NCBI GenBank assembly: GCA_023614405.1
Contig: CM042694.1
Location: 95,029,285-95,093,284 of the forward strand
Length of the DNA: 64,000 nt
From: Avena insularis
Lineage: Eukaryota; Streptophyta; Magnoliopsida; Poales; Poaceae
Direction of reading: 5' to 3'
The translations under genes and the position numbers were made by a program. The notes beneath the pieces were generated by a model. It was not told the origin of the DNA. It saw only the letters and a list, made by a program, of their open reading frames with translations, and did not search any database. This document shows, in pieces, positions 1 through 11,579 of this stretch. How positions within the stretch are numbered: position 1 is the first letter of the stretch; each line of letters opens with the position of its first letter.

Positions 1-545
1 TGTGGTGGCGAACGGGTGCACGGGGTTGGGGGCAATGTTGAATCGGTACTTGGCAGGTTTGAGGCGAGGAAGCAGAGGCAGCCAACGCTGGATGCAGGAG
101 CTGTACGGGAGGCGGTGGCCTAGTGAGTGGATGGGGCGGAGTGAGCAGAGGTGAGAGGGAGAGCTCGGGAGTGGAGGGGCCTTCTCCTTTTCAATTCCTT
201 TATTGCCGCCATCCGTCCCTGATTTTTCCAGTCAAAGCGGTGAAGATGATGCGACATCTTCGCCTAGTCCCGCATAGGACCGTCTCTACCCATGCAGCCC
301 CCTCTCTCTCACCCCACCATCCCACGTGCTCACCTCCTCCTTATTTTCTTCACCACCAGCAAAGCATGGCAGTGGATGGGTGGGCGAGGTTAGGGGCAAT
401 GTTGAATCGATACTAGGTAGGTTCGAGGTGGGGAATCAGAGGCGGCCGACGCTGGATGAGGGATCAAGACAAGAGACGGTGGCCTCACGAGTGGAGGGGT
501 AGAGGGAAGAGGGAGAGCTCGGGAGCGGAGGTAAGAGGGAGAGAT
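1..545. repeat. Partial tandem duplication, ~364-bp period, purine-rich
   Basis: A block beginning GGCAATGTTGAATCG at position 31 returns at 395 with about 150 bp of clear similarity (GGTTTGAGG/GGTTCGAGG, CAGAGGC, CAACGCTGGATG, GAGAGCTCGGGAG). The G-rich strand makes several overlapping short frames with no recognisable domain, so I treat it as non-coding. The left edge is cut by the window. Confidence 0.6.
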
Positions 546-899
546 CGGGAGCAGAGGGGCGGAAAAGGTTGCTGGGGGAGACAGAGGAGGGGCTGGCATG
601 GGCAGGAGCTTGGGTGGAGGGGAACGGGATCGAGATGGGGTGGGGGTAGGGACCAGATCGTAAGACTTCGGTCAACACATGAAATTGCATGGTTGAGATG
701 ACTCAGAGTGAAGATCACACAGCCAGAAATGCATGCTTGGGCAGGTGGCCTCAGATGGCTTGCTTTTGCACAAGCTTAAGCTATAGTATAATTTTAAGTC
801 AAATAATTAACCAAGAATCTCTCTAGCCTTCCTACCAATGGCTAATTATTGCAAGGATGTGCAATTCTTTGTTTTAAATTGTGTTGTGCAGGAAATCAC
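546..899. other. No recognisable feature
   Basis: Purine-rich sequence gives way near 670 to ordinary AT-richer sequence. I see no gene, TIR or repeat here. Confidence 0.4.
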
Positions 900-1190
900 A
901 CTTTTAAGGCGAAATCAAGAGGATTTCTTTAATTCTTCGCACCCAATCGATCTAAGGTATGTTTCTCCTCCGATCCCCAAATTATTTGCATAAAATAATT
1001 GCTCAATCTTTTGCCATTATCAATCTAGACTTAGGTCTTGTTCTTGAGCTAATCTTTATTATGAGCATGCTTAGTTTCGTTTCTAGAGGAGATTCTTTTG
1101 TAGAAAGTGTAGAGAATTACAGTCTAGGAGGTTTCTGAGGTAGAAATTTATTGCTTACATATGCTCGGTCTCTCTAGATCATGGGAGAAG
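900..1190 (+). mobile_element. Fragment of gypsy leader (plus strand)
   Basis: This stretch resembles, on the plus strand, the leader in front of the second ORF of element C (24905-25193). Shared words include TTCTCCTCCGATCC, ATTATCAATCTAG and TTTTGCA spacing. AAG|GTATGT at about 957 looks like the matching splice donor. Just to its right the sequence continues as minus-strand element A, so the leader is inverted relative to A. It is non-coding. Confidence 0.5.
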
Positions 1191-1284
1191 CTCCCAGGTG
1201 GTGTTTTGAGGTTTTTAGAAGAAGAAATAAGAAGAAAGAATAAGATTTTGAGCAATGGTTACCTTCCAGTTGGCGTTTGAGGGG

Positions 1285-1565
1285 TTTTCTAAACTATACG
1301 GGGGCAACTATATGGCCGGGATAAAAAGGTCCCACTGTATAGTTGGTCATTAAACTTTCTATACCTTGGAAAAGAAAATATACAAAGGTATCGATATCTA
1401 TACGACCGGAACTATACAGCCAGAATTTTTATTCCCATCGTATAGTTGGTCGTTAAACTATCAGTATATTGGAAAAGAATTTGTACGGAGGCACCGATAT
1501 CTACATGACCGGAGCTATACGGCTGGAATTTTTATTCCCGCCATATAGTTGGTCGTTAAACTCTC
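1285..1565 (-). repeat. Hairpin-repeat array of element A (3 units, ~103 bp)
   Basis: GTTGGTC(A/G)TTAAA recurs at 1342, 1445 and 1549 (steps 103 and 104). Each unit holds an inverted repeat of the type ACTATACGGC...GGAA / TTCC...GCCGTATAGT, so the single strand can fold into a stem-loop. The array is the reverse complement of the array in element C at 19868-20232. Confidence 0.75.
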
Positions 1566-1850
1566 TGTATGCATCAAAAAATTCTGTTTCTTCAGAAAAA
1601 AATTCTTGTCCTGTAACTTAGTGATATACCTTGTTTTGACAGTAAAATACAACTTAAATTTTCAACCAACATTAACATGTATAGGATGATATTTAGGTAC
1701 AACTGAGTTGTGCAACACATAGTAACAATAAATTCTACCTTTTGAAAACTACAACAAGATAACTCTAATAGCAAATCATGCAAAAAAATGCCAATGCAAC
1801 ATGAATGCATCTAGACTCAAGACACAAAACTAAGAAAGACACCTAATGAC

Positions 1851-1880
1851 TTTCGGGTTGCCTCCCGGGAAGCGCTTTCT
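1851..1880 (-). promoter_or_regulatory. Conserved stem-loop downstream of gag (element A)
   Basis: Minus strand: GCGCTTC, then CGGG-AGGCAA-CCCG. The same module lies in element C at 19603-19625 with ATGGG-AGGCAA-CCCAT. The loop is identical and one stem pair changes from T-A to C-G, which keeps pairing. It sits between the gag(-pro) stop and the hairpin array in both elements. Function unknown; an RNA-level role is an inference. Confidence 0.55.
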
Positions 1881-1959
1881 CATAACCAAGTAGCCAGGCT
1901 TTTATACTCCACATTTATTCACCAATGGAGGCAGTTATAGGAGTAATTTTGCTTATCTC

Positions 1960-3386
1960 TGATGTCTACGCACTTCTATTCTTGTAGACAGTTGTTGGGC
2001 CTCCAAGTGCAGAGGTTTGTAGAATAGCAGCAAGTTTCCCCTTAAGTGGATCACCCAAGGTTTATCGAACTCAGGGACGAAGTGGTCAAAGGTATCCCCT
2101 CTCAAGCAATCCTGCAATCAAGATACAAGAAGTCTCTTGTGTCCCCAACACACCCAATACACTTGTCAGGTGTATAAGTGCACTAGTTCGGCGAAGAGAT
2201 AGTGAAATACAAGTGGTATGGATAATTATAAGTGGTAACGGTGCCAGAAAATAGCTTGCTGGCGTGTGGTTGACGTGAGAAAAGACTAAAGGCAAACTGA
2301 AATAAAGAAGGAAGCAAGCAAACATATAACAGATCTACTTGCAAACGGTGTATCAATGCTTAGAAACAAGGCCTAGGGATCGTACTTTCACTAGTGAACA
2401 CTCTCATATAAATATAATCTTCTTTATGATACTATGCTGAACTACTCTCCGGTTGGACACTCTAATCCATAGTAGGGCTATAACAGCACACCTCAAAGTT
2501 CATCTTTCCCATCTAGATAACCCCACACTGTCACCTTGAGCACTAGATGGTTCAAACAAACACCACAATTTCATAAAGATATCCAACTCCAAATATAACT
2601 CATAACAAGTATTTGTAATCTCTAGCCTAAGTGCCACCATGGTGTGCACACTATCAACTTCACACACATGGGGAGAGGAGAGATCTATTAAAGCACTTGA
2701 GTAGCAAGGTAGATCTATAGATTACAAGCTCATGATCTCAATAAGATCATGCATAGAGAGAGATGAACACATAGCTACCGGTAGAACCCTTAGACTCGAG
2801 AGAGAACTACTCCCTCCTTATCATGGGGAATTAGCAATGGTGATGGAGATGGTGGTGGATATCGATGGAGATGGCTCCAGGGGCACTTCCCCATCCCAGC
2901 AGGGTGCCGGAACAAAGACTTTCTATCCCCCGAATCTCCCCTTCGATGGCGGCAGCGTTGCGGAACTTTTCGTGGCTGGAGGCTTGATTATTTAGGGTTT
3001 ATGCATCAGGAGGCTCTTATAGGCGAGAGGCAAGGTTGGTGGGCAGCCACGGGGCCCACACCACCCGGTGGCGCGGCCAGGGCTAGGCCGCGCCACCACT
3101 GGTGTGGGCACCCTGTGGCCCCTCTCCGTCTCGTCTTCTGGCTCCGTGAGTCTTCCGGTAAAATATTGACTTTGGCTTTTGTCCGGTCCAATTCCGAGAA
3201 TATTGATTTTCTGACTTTCCTAGAAGCAAAAACAGCAGAAAACAGGCAACTGACACTGTGGCTCTTGTTAATAGGTTAGTCCAAGAAATCATATGAAAAG
3301 TACTCCAAAGTGTGGACAAAACATAAGAAAGTAGATAAAACCAAGCATGGAACATCAAAAATTATAGATACGTTAGCAACGTATCA
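1960..3386 (-). repeat. 3' LTR of element E
   Basis: Near-identical partner of 7075-8501 and the same length. On the minus strand the polypurine tract AAGCTTGGGGATGT (3387-3400) abuts it, which makes it the 3' LTR. Confidence 0.88.
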
Positions 3387-3401
3387 ACATCCCCAAGCTT
3401 A

Positions 3402-6139
3402 ACTCATGCTCATCCTCGAGTAGGTAAGTGATAAAAAGAAAGAATAATTTTTGAGGTGACATGCACCATCATAAACTTGATCAAAGTATTTGTAAAACAT
3501 TGATAGCTGGTATCAAGGTACTATAAACATGAACATGAAAGATAGAGTTCTAACAATAAGACAAAGCAACTATGTTGCAACATGAAAAGGCACAAACAGA
3601 AGATTCATGAATAACAATGCTTTGCAAGACGTTTGTTTGTTTCACATAAATAAAACATAGCATAGTGGCATTCAGCTTGTCCCTCATAGAGTAGCAAAGA
3701 TAAATGCATAGGACACCTTCAAAGTTCATAAGAGTGACTAGATACAAATAGTTTAAAACAAGCAATATCAAAGCTATGCATCAATCAACAAATCTTGGGA
3801 CAATGCACATAGAACTAAGAATGCCCACTATGCTCTCAAAGTAGGTGCATAAAGATAGAAGGTGGAGACTCAACATAAAAGTAAAAGAAAGGCCTTCATA
3901 GAAGGAAGTAGGGATTCAAGTCTCATAAAGAGCTTCCAAAAATTATGGTACTTTTTAGCTTTCAGCTCTCGTTGCCCCTATCATAAGCATCTTGAAGTGA
4001 TTAAGGTTAAAGTGAACAAACTATAGAGTATATGCTTGACAAAGTATAAGTTGGAAATCTCATGTCCCTTGAATACGAGGGCCGCTCCTCATGCTACTCA
4101 AGTTTAGTCACCGGTAAGTTCTTGTCATTGTAAGTACATGTGTATCATCGAGAACCGCCAACGGGGTACCCCTTGCCCGATGATACGGAAGAATCCCCAT
4201 ATCAAAATGACAAGGCAAGCAGACAATGAGCATCTTAGCAATCTTCTTATTTACCATAGGAATATGGTGCTTTTTTATCTCTTTCCTCTTTTCATAATAT
4301 ATTTTTTTCTTTTTCTCTTTTTTCTCAATATCTGACTCTTTTTTTATAAGAAGAATGCTTTATAGACATAGACAGCTCATTATGGTTACGCTGCAGGTTT
4401 CCACCATGACAGCATAGATTAGACCAGCGGCCCAGGCGTTTCTCTAACACATATACATAACTCCATGGACTTATAAGCTCTCCTTTCATTTCACACTGAC
4501 GACATCCATAGACAAAAGAGCATGATATCAACTAGGTACAAAGTACAAGTGCAATGTTGAAAGCATTCCCCATGACAGCATGGTTCTGCTAATCCCCAAC
4601 AAATAAGTGCAAGCATATACAACATAGACGACACAATGGTTCAAGTTTATTAAGGGCAAGAAAAGTAAAGTGTGCCATCAAGTTCGTGAGAGCTTTAATC
4701 AATAGCTTTCTCATAACAAGTTTAATTTGGAAGGTAACCAAAAACATGAATATAGTTGGAATAACATATGCTGATAGGTAGGTATGGTGGACTCTTTGGA
4801 ATAACTTGGTTTAGTGAGTTGGATGCATGAGTGGAACTCATACTTGATTACGGAGGCTAGCAAAATACTGGGAGCGACCAACTAAGAGAGCAATAATGGT
4901 CATAATCATGCAGAGCGACAAAACATAATTGATCAAAGCATAAAGTGATACTACAAGTTGAAAACTAAAGGATAATAAAGGCTATGGTGACTTGGGATAG
5001 TCATAACATGGTGTGAGCATGTGCCAAGTCAACCCAAATAAAGCATCAAAGGAGAATACCACAATACTATGCTTTAATATGCTAAAACAACGCATGATTC
5101 TTCAAAGGCACATTAAGCAATCTCAATTGTTTATAACAAGTCATGCTACAACAAAGAATACTAAGCATAAAGCCAAATCAATATCAATCATGGCATGACA
5201 AAGCATAGGCCACAGTCAAAAACAAGCTCTCTTTACCACTTAAGCATGAACTTTCCTACTCTTTTCCAATCCAAACCAAACTATTTGAAAACCAATGTAT
5301 GAAAGAGGGGGTCCAACCAATTTATCCATAAAACTATGGAAACAAAGCAAACGAAAAACCAAAATGAAAACAAAAAATAAGACGCTCCAAGAACAACACA
5401 ACTGTGCATGAAACAATGAAAATGAAGCGTTTGGAAAAAACCTGGGATTTTTATTGATGAAGAGGGGGATGCCTTGGGCATCCCTAAGCTTTGACGCTTG
5501 TACTTCTTGGATATTTCTTGGGGTGACACGCGTGGCATCCAAAAGCTTGAGATTTAGTCCATCTTTCATCTCATTACTCATTCCTTTCATACACCTGAAA
5601 TTTTTCCTTCATACAAAACTTCACACAATCTTTATTAGCAATATTAGTGCACTCAAGATAATAAGTCTTTAGGTTCAGTTCCAACATCAATAAAACTTAC
5701 ACTAAAACACAAGATACTGTAGCACTTCCCTCAAAAATCTCAATTCCCCAAAAAACTCAAAAAGGAACCAACAAGAAGCAAATGCAGAAAATTGCAGAAA
5801 TCTGTCAAAACAGACCAGCAGGTAAAGACGAATTTTTTAGAAGACCTTGTGTTGCTCAAATCAAAAAGTGTTGAACTAACGAAAGTTAGATAACAACCTA
5901 GGGAATAAGCACAAAAATTCACGCCTCAAAAGAACGTACATATAATTTACACGAATTTTTATGGTGAAGCACAGAAATCTGTTTCAGGACAGCAACGTTC
6001 CCAATCATTACTTCTCTCTCATTAGAGGTTACTCTTGGCACAAAAAGCAAATAAAAAGGATAAGAAGCGGTTATTACTCTTCCAAGACTCATCTAAAACT
6101 TTTGGATTATCTTCTAATAAGTACTTTTCTTTAACGCCT
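3402..6139. other. Non-coding interior of element E
   Basis: AT-rich, with only short scattered frames. No gag, protease, RT or integrase motif is visible on either strand. The only sizeable ORF of the interior lies beyond it at 6140-6880 on the minus strand. Confidence 0.6.
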
Positions 6140-6880
6140 TTAAGTTAGGCATGATAGTTTGAGAAGATGCTCACATAAGAAATATGAATTTAAGTAAAAA
6201 AGAGCATCAAGAAGCAAATTCAAAGCACATTTAAGTCTAACCCACTTCCTATGCATAGGAATCTTGTAAAGAAACAAGTCATGAAAGCACAAAGCAACAA
6301 GCATAGTAAAGAAAAACAAGTGCAACTTCAAGACTTTCAATATAAAGAGGGGACACTTAATATTATTGAGATGCATAAAGCCATGTTTCCCTCTCTCATA
6401 ATAACTTTTAGTAGCATCATGAATAAAATTAACAATATAACAATCACATAAAACATTCTTATCATGAGACACATGCATAAAATGATTATTACTCTCCACA
6501 TAAGCATAGCCATTCTTATTAATTGTGGTGGGAGCAAATTCAACAAAATAGCTATCATTATTATTCTCATCACCATAATCATAAAATATAGGAGGCATAC
6601 TGTAATCATTAATTTTCTCCTCAATAGTAGGTGGACTAAAAATATCATATTCATCATTGTAATCATCATATATTGGAGGTTTGGTATCATCATAAGCAAT
6701 AGAATAGCTATCTTCCAAAACTGGGGAACTAAAAAGATCATTTTCATCAAAACCAGCTTCCCCAAGCTTATTCTTTTCCATAGCATTATCAATAATGGTG
6801 TTCAAAGAATTCATACTAATAACATTGTTATTAGCATGCAAATAAAGTTCCATAGGTCTTTTAATTTTCTCTTCAAACAC
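6140..6880 (-). CDS. Acidic 246-aa ORF of non-autonomous gypsy element E, function unknown
   Basis: This is the only long open frame inside E and it lies in the element's sense direction, soon after the primer-binding site. The first two thirds are rich in Asp, Glu and Asn, with repeated D-D-x-Y-N-D-E-type patches (about residues 60-110). The last ~80 residues turn basic and hydrophobic, with a run around LFFFTMLVALCFHDLFLYK (about residues 183-203) that could be a membrane segment. I see no zinc knuckle, protease DSG/DTG or polymerase motif, so it does not look like a normal gag. It may be a structural or regulatory protein of the element, or a decayed relic. The frame is intact, which is notable among decayed neighbours. 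The start ATG at 6880 is simply the first in frame. Confidence 0.5.
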   Translation of the reverse strand: MFEEKIKRPMELYLHANNNVISMNSLNTIIDNAMEKNKLGEAGFDENDLFSSPVLEDSYSIAYDDTKPPIYDDYNDEYDIFSPPTIEEKINDYSMPPIFYDYGDENNNDSYFVEFAPTTINKNGYAYVESNNHFMHVSHDKNVLCDCYIVNFIHDATKSYYERGKHGFMHLNNIKCPLFILKVLKLHLFFFTMLVALCFHDLFLYKIPMHRKWVRLKCALNLLLDALFYLNSYFLCEHLLKLSCLT

Positions 6881-7043
6881 TTCATGTCCTAACTCAAGTT
6901 AAATACTATAAAGCTCTCTAATTTTGTTGTTGTCTTCCATTAAGCCTAACTAGTGAAAACAAGAAACAAAAAGACAAATTTGCAGAATCTAAAGGAAATA
7001 ACTTCGAGCACTCACACCGGAGGATGTGAGTACCTTTTACCTT

Positions 7044-7064
7044 ACCTCCCTGGCAACGCCGCCA
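7044..7064 (-). other. Primer-binding site of element E
   Basis: On the minus strand, 11 bp after the 5' LTR end, the sequence reads TGGCGGCGTTGCCAGGGAGG. This is close to the tRNA-primed TGGCGCCGTTGCCGGGGA type used by many grass gypsy elements. Confidence 0.65.
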
Positions 7065-7074
7065 GAAAATAGCT

Positions 7075-8501
7075 TGATGTCTACGCACTTATATTCTTGT
7101 AGATAGTTGTTGGGCCTCCAAGTGCAGAGGTTTGTAGAACATGAGCAAGTTTTCCCTTAAGTGGATCACCCAAGGTTTATCGAACTCAGGGAGGAAGTGG
7201 TCAAAGGTATCCCCTCTCAAGCAATCCTGAAATCAAGATACAAGAAGTCTCTTGTGTCCCCAACACACCCAATACACTTGTCAGGTGTATAGGTGCACTA
7301 GTTCGGCAAAAAGATAGTGAAATACAAGTGGTATGGATAATTATAAGTGGTAACAGTGCCAGAAAATAGCTTGCTGGCGTGTGGTTGACGTGAGAAAAGA
7401 CTAAAGGCAAACTGAAATAAAGAAGGAAGCAAGCAAACATGTAACAGATCTACTTGCAAACGGTGTATCAATGCTTAGAAACAAGGCCTAGGGATCATAC
7501 TTTCACTAGTGAACACTCTCATATAAATATAGTCTTCTTTATGATACTACGCTAAACTACTCTCCGGTTGGACACTGTAATCCATGGTAGGGCTATAACA
7601 GCACACCTCAAAGTTCATCTTTCCCATCTAGATAACCCCACACTATCACCTTGAGCAATAGATGGTTCAAACAAACACCACAATTTCATAAAGATATCCA
7701 ACTCCAAATATAACTCATAACAAGTATTTGTAATCTCTAGCCTAAGTGACACCATGGTGTGCACACTGTCAACTTCACACACATGGGGAGAGCAGAGATC
7801 TATTAAAGCACTTGAGTAGCAAGGTAGATCTATAGATTACAAGCTCATGATCTCAATAAGATCATGCATAGATAGAGATGAACACATAGCTACCGGTAGA
7901 ACCCTTAGCCTCGAGAGAGAACTACTCCCTCCTCATCATGGGAATCAGCAATGTTGATGGAGATGGTGGTGGAGATCGATGGAGATGGCTCCGGGGGCAC
8001 TTCCCCGTCTCGGCAGGGTGCCAGAACAGAGACTTTCTATCCCCTGAATCTCCCCTTCGGTGGCGGCGGTGTTGTGGAACTTTTCGTGGCTACAGGCTTG
8101 ATTATTTAGGGTTTATGCATCGGGAGGCTCTTATAGGCGAGAGGCAAGGTCGGTGGGCAGCTAGGGGGCCCACACCACCTGGTGGCACGGCCAGGGCTAG
8201 GCCGCGCCACCACATGGCGTGGGCACCCTGTGGCCCCTCTCCGTCTCGTCTTCTGGCTCCGTGAGTCTTCCGGTAAAATATTGACTTTGGATTTTGTCCG
8301 GTCCAATTCCAAGAATATTGATTTTCTGACTTTCCTAGAACCAAAAACAGCAGAAAATAGGCAACTGGCACTGTGGCTCTTGTTAATAGGTTAGTCCAAG
8401 AAATCATATGAAAAGTACTCCAAAGTGTGGACAAAACATAAGAAAGTAGATAAAACCAAGCATGGAACATCAAATATTATAGATACGTTAGCAACGTATC
8501 A
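7075..8501 (-). repeat. 5' LTR of element E
   Basis: 1427 bp, paired with 1960-3386. The primer-binding site lies just inside it on the minus strand, identifying it as the 5' LTR and therefore the promoter copy. Confidence 0.88.
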
Positions 8502-8712
8502 ACCTCCAACGAGTGTTTTCAGGATTTATGTCATACTTTTTTCTTCTAAGACGTACCCGCTTGAGGTGCATCGGTATCTTGTAAGTGTTCTCATTGCCAC
8601 GTGAGGATGGATGCACCAAGCTCGGTAAATATATATTATTTCCTTCCTGCATAGAGGGTGTTAAAGATTTATTATCAAACTTTGAATCTTTACCTTGATT
8701 ACTATTTTGAGG

Positions 8713-10079
8713 TTATAGCTCATAATGTTCTTTTGGATCCAGTAGCTTGGTCTTTGCCACCGGAATTTCCTGCACCTCATTAGCAAAACAAAAATCATAG
8801 GAAACAGGTATGGGAGGCACACAGGATTCCGTGTTTGCCTCATCATAATTGATTTCCCCGAAAAGAGTATTTAAACAAACACTACTAGAATCATCAAAAA
8901 CTACTTCAGGGCAATTATCAGGGATTATAGAATAATTTAAGTCCCCGTCATCACTAAAGTCAGAAGAATAATAAAGATCAGTAATAGGTGGGGGATAAGG
9001 TTTGAGAGCTGCATTCAATTCATTCCATTCCTTGATTTCTTTTTCTTCTTTCTCCTTGATGCGTCTTTCATTTCTCTGATATTCTTCATAATTCTGTTTC
9101 ACTTCATCTGTAGGTGTCAGATGTGTGGGATATTCAACACGAGGCTTCTTATTTTTATTTTTCCTGGTTTTAGGCTTCTTGGATTTACCCTTCATTCCTG
9201 CTTCAATGATGCAACAAGTGGAAGATATGGGAGTAACAGTAGAGGGTTGTTCTCCATCATTAGTAGAAGCAGTTCTAATATGATTAAAATAATCAGCTAT
9301 GAAAGGCATTGCTTTAGAAAGAACATCTCTAACTAAGGTATCATCATAAGAAATTTTTCCTTTTCTATTTTCATCTTTAAGAAACTCATTGACCAATTCT
9401 CTAGATCAGTAGGGAGAGGTTTTTCTTCATGCACAATTTCACATTGCCATTGATGAAAATTATTATGTATATCTCTTAAGAGTTGCCAAGCTTCTTCTAA
9501 AGTTTTTCCAGGGAATGCACCATCACACATCATGTCTAGCTTACCCTTACAAGAGTGATTTAAGCCTCCATAAAAGTGATTCAACAATAACCAATCAGGT
9601 AAATTATGATGTGGACAATCATGCATCAATTTTGAGAACCTACTATAAGCTTGTATTAAATCCTCATTGTTGCTTTGCTTAAAATTCAGGATATGAAGCC
9701 TACGCTCATAATTTTGCTTTTGTGAGAAATACTTACCAATAAAAGCTTCGGAGATACCTTTCCATGGATTGAAGTGTCCCGCGGGATGCGATTTTAGCCA
9801 ATCTTTAGCGTTTCCTTGTAGCGAGAACTACAACAGATATAACTTCAGCTTGTCATTTGTCCATCCATTTTCCTTCACCGTAGAACACAATGAAGTAAAT
9901 TTGTCAATATGCTCATATGGATCATTGTCCGGATCTCCTGCAAAATCTATTTCCATGATCATATTTATCCACATAGGATTAATCTCATATCCATCCACAT
10001 CAATAGCGGGTTGAACAATAGGAGCATGTAAATGATCAACATTCGGAGAAGCATACTCCGCAAGACTTTTACTTTCCAT
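8713..10079 (-). pseudogene. gag: Element A gag polyprotein, broken
   Basis: The first 250 codons read as a retrotransposon gag: a start resembling that of element C gag, then a core with F-S-L-Q-G-N-A-K-D-W-L (matrix/capsid fold typical of gypsy gag) and L-P-D-W-L-L-L-N-H-F-Y-G-G-L. The frame 10079 to 9333 is one reading frame with a single TAG at 9828-9830. A one-base shift near 9400 then moves the sequence to the frame ending at 8713, which encodes a lysine-rich block (K-S-K-K-P-K-T-R-K-N-K-N-K-K-P) followed by a Glu/Lys coiled-coil-like stretch and an acidic tail. No CCHC knuckle or protease is seen. The stop falls where glutamine is plausible (CAG to TAG). Confidence 0.75.
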
Positions 10080-10248
10080 AGTTCCTATGTTTTTGAATTT
10101 CCTATAACTAAAATTAATAACAAGACTACTAACAGAAGGTAAACTAATTTTTTTGTTCTTTTCAAATAACCAAAAGCAGTAAGATAAATAGCAACAAACA
10201 AAAATAAACTATGTGTTAATAGGAAGGTAATAACCGGACGCTTATCTC

Positions 10249-10264
10249 CCCGGCAACAGTGCCA
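10249..10264 (-). other. Primer-binding site of element A
   Basis: Minus strand TGGCACTGTTGCCGGGGA begins 3 bases after the LTR terminus (…CAGTCATCA). It is the usual gypsy primer type with two changes. Confidence 0.7.
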
Positions 10265-11163
10265 ATTTGATGACTGGATTCCTGCACCAATAACAGGGTT
10301 ATTGCAGTACTTGTAGCAGCAAATATTTAAGAGTTTGTCCCGATGGGAGATCAACGAACGGAAACAACATGACCCCACAGCCATGTTGTCAATGCGGCCA
10401 CGGTTTGCACCCAAACCGTGGTTTAGAAATAGCCTATTCTATAAGTTACTAGAACAGTGATAATTGAGAGAGGTTTAAAATATCTAATAACAAAGAACTT
10501 TTAACAAGAACAAAATAAACTAAGACGGAAAGTAAACAGGAATATGAACTGAATTAAAGAGATTGTACTTGTACGATTGAATGGAATGAGAGAGGGGGCT
10601 TCTAGGCTTCGGTCTCACTAGTACTAGATGGGCAAATATATGTGTGATCTATAAGAGATTTCTCAGACAAATAAACGTTCCCCAATTTATTACCAGGTTG
10701 TCACACTGTGTGCACTATGCATGGTTCTCGCGCGTCACCGCAAGGCAAAAGGCACTTCCGGACCAAAGGATCACATAAAATCATCTTAGATCACAATAAA
10801 TTCTAAATTAGCGCACTAGATCACACCTCAACCTAGAATTGAATCAATAAATCACACATGGATGAACAACGAAATATATAACGATATCACAACCATGTTC
10901 AATCTTACAATTACTAAACACAAGAGAGAGAGGGAGATGATGATGGAGATGGAGATCGATGCGTGGTGGTGGTGATGTCTTCCTTCTCCTCCCTTCTTCT
11001 TGCTTGGATGCCTTGATGGTGATGGTGTTGAGGGAGATCTAAATCTCGGAGGTGTGGTTGAGGCAGAGCTCCGCCGCAATGGAGATCCGATGGGTGGCGG
11101 CGGCAGCAGGGCTCCACCCCTGAAGGGCTATGGTATGGTGGCTCTCTCTTGGGGTCCTCCCTC

Positions 11164-11173
11164 CTTTATATAG
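11164..11173 (-). promoter_or_regulatory. LTR TATA box, element A
   Basis: Minus strand CTATATAAAG followed by a GGAGGGAGG purine run. The spacing from the upstream hairpin (~100 bp) matches that in the LTR of element C. Confidence 0.6.
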
Positions 11174-11270
11174 GACTTGGGGGTGCCCTAGGGTTCCCCC
11201 AATACCGTCATATGACTTAGAGAAGGTTCTGGAGCTTTTCTGGGGCAAAATCTCGTTGTTTGTGACCTTT

Positions 11271-11334
11271 TGGGCAACTATATGGGCGGAGCTTTACGAC
11301 TAGAAAATAGCTCCGACCGTATAGTTGCCCGTCA
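11271..11334 (-). promoter_or_regulatory. LTR hairpin of element A
   Basis: A long inverted repeat: GGGCAACTATA.GG.CGGAGCT pairs with AGCTCCG.CC.ATATAGTTGCCC around a ~14-base loop. It is the longest version of the hairpin motif that also forms the arrays at 1285-1565 and 19868-20232. Confidence 0.7.
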
Positions 11335-11579
11335 AAATGTTTGTCCCCTTTAGTATTTTGGCCGTTGTTTCTTCATACGAACTCTGTTTTGGGTGTTCTT
11401 GGGCTCGTTGAGTTCGTATCGTCGAGGGCTACAACCCCATGGTCTTGGATATGTATTTCGAGAAGTTGGAAAAAATTCACTTTTTCAACCTCTCAAATGG
11501 CCAAGTCTGGTCCGTGCAGCTCCTCCATACTATGCTCTGTTTGTTTCTTTTTCCTTTGTTTTATCCATAATCATCATCA

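Larger units (their letters stand above)
1960..8501 (-). mobile_element. Element E: complete non-autonomous gypsy element nested in A
   Basis: Two direct LTRs of equal length (1427 bp each) flank a 3.7-kb interior. LTRs run TGATGTCTACG...ACGTATCA on the plus strand, which is TGATACGTTGC...GACATCA in the element's own (minus) orientation, a common grass gypsy LTR start. Flanking 5-bp duplications are ATCTC (1955-1959) and ACCTC (8502-8506), four of five matching. When E is removed, element A continues on both sides. The interior has one 246-codon ORF and no polymerase domains, so it is non-autonomous. LTR differences look sparse, suggesting a fairly recent insertion. Confidence 0.88.
1195..11579 (-). 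mobile_element. Element A: non-autonomous Ty3/gypsy retrotransposon, 3'-truncated
   Basis: Reading down the minus strand there is a ~1.3-kb LTR (10268-11579), a primer-binding site, a decayed gag frame, a second in-phase acidic region, then (after nested element E) a conserved stem-loop near 1866 and a hairpin array at 1285-1565. No 3' LTR is seen. No protease, reverse transcriptase, RNase H or integrase motif was found, so it is a gag-only element that would need enzymes in trans. Element E (1960-8501) interrupts it. The upper edge is set by the TG...CA convention and the expected ~1.3-kb length; the lower edge is approximate. Confidence 0.7.
10268..11579 (-). repeat. 5' LTR of element A
   Basis: On the minus strand it would begin TGATGATGATTATGG at 11579 and end CAGTCATCA at 10268, about 1312 bp, close to the 1296 bp of element C's LTR. 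It has the same internal plan: hairpin (11271-11334), TATA box (11164-11173), then ~900 bp to the primer-binding site. The upper boundary is inferred because no second LTR survives for comparison. Confidence 0.6.

Noticed and set aside
6464..6892. 142-codon plus-strand ORF
   Set aside because: Antisense shadow of the minus-strand 246-codon ORF of element E; Ile/Asn-rich from AT content.
9333..9629. Separate 98-codon gene in element A
   Set aside because: It is the continuation of the gag frame after the TAG at 9828, not an independent gene.
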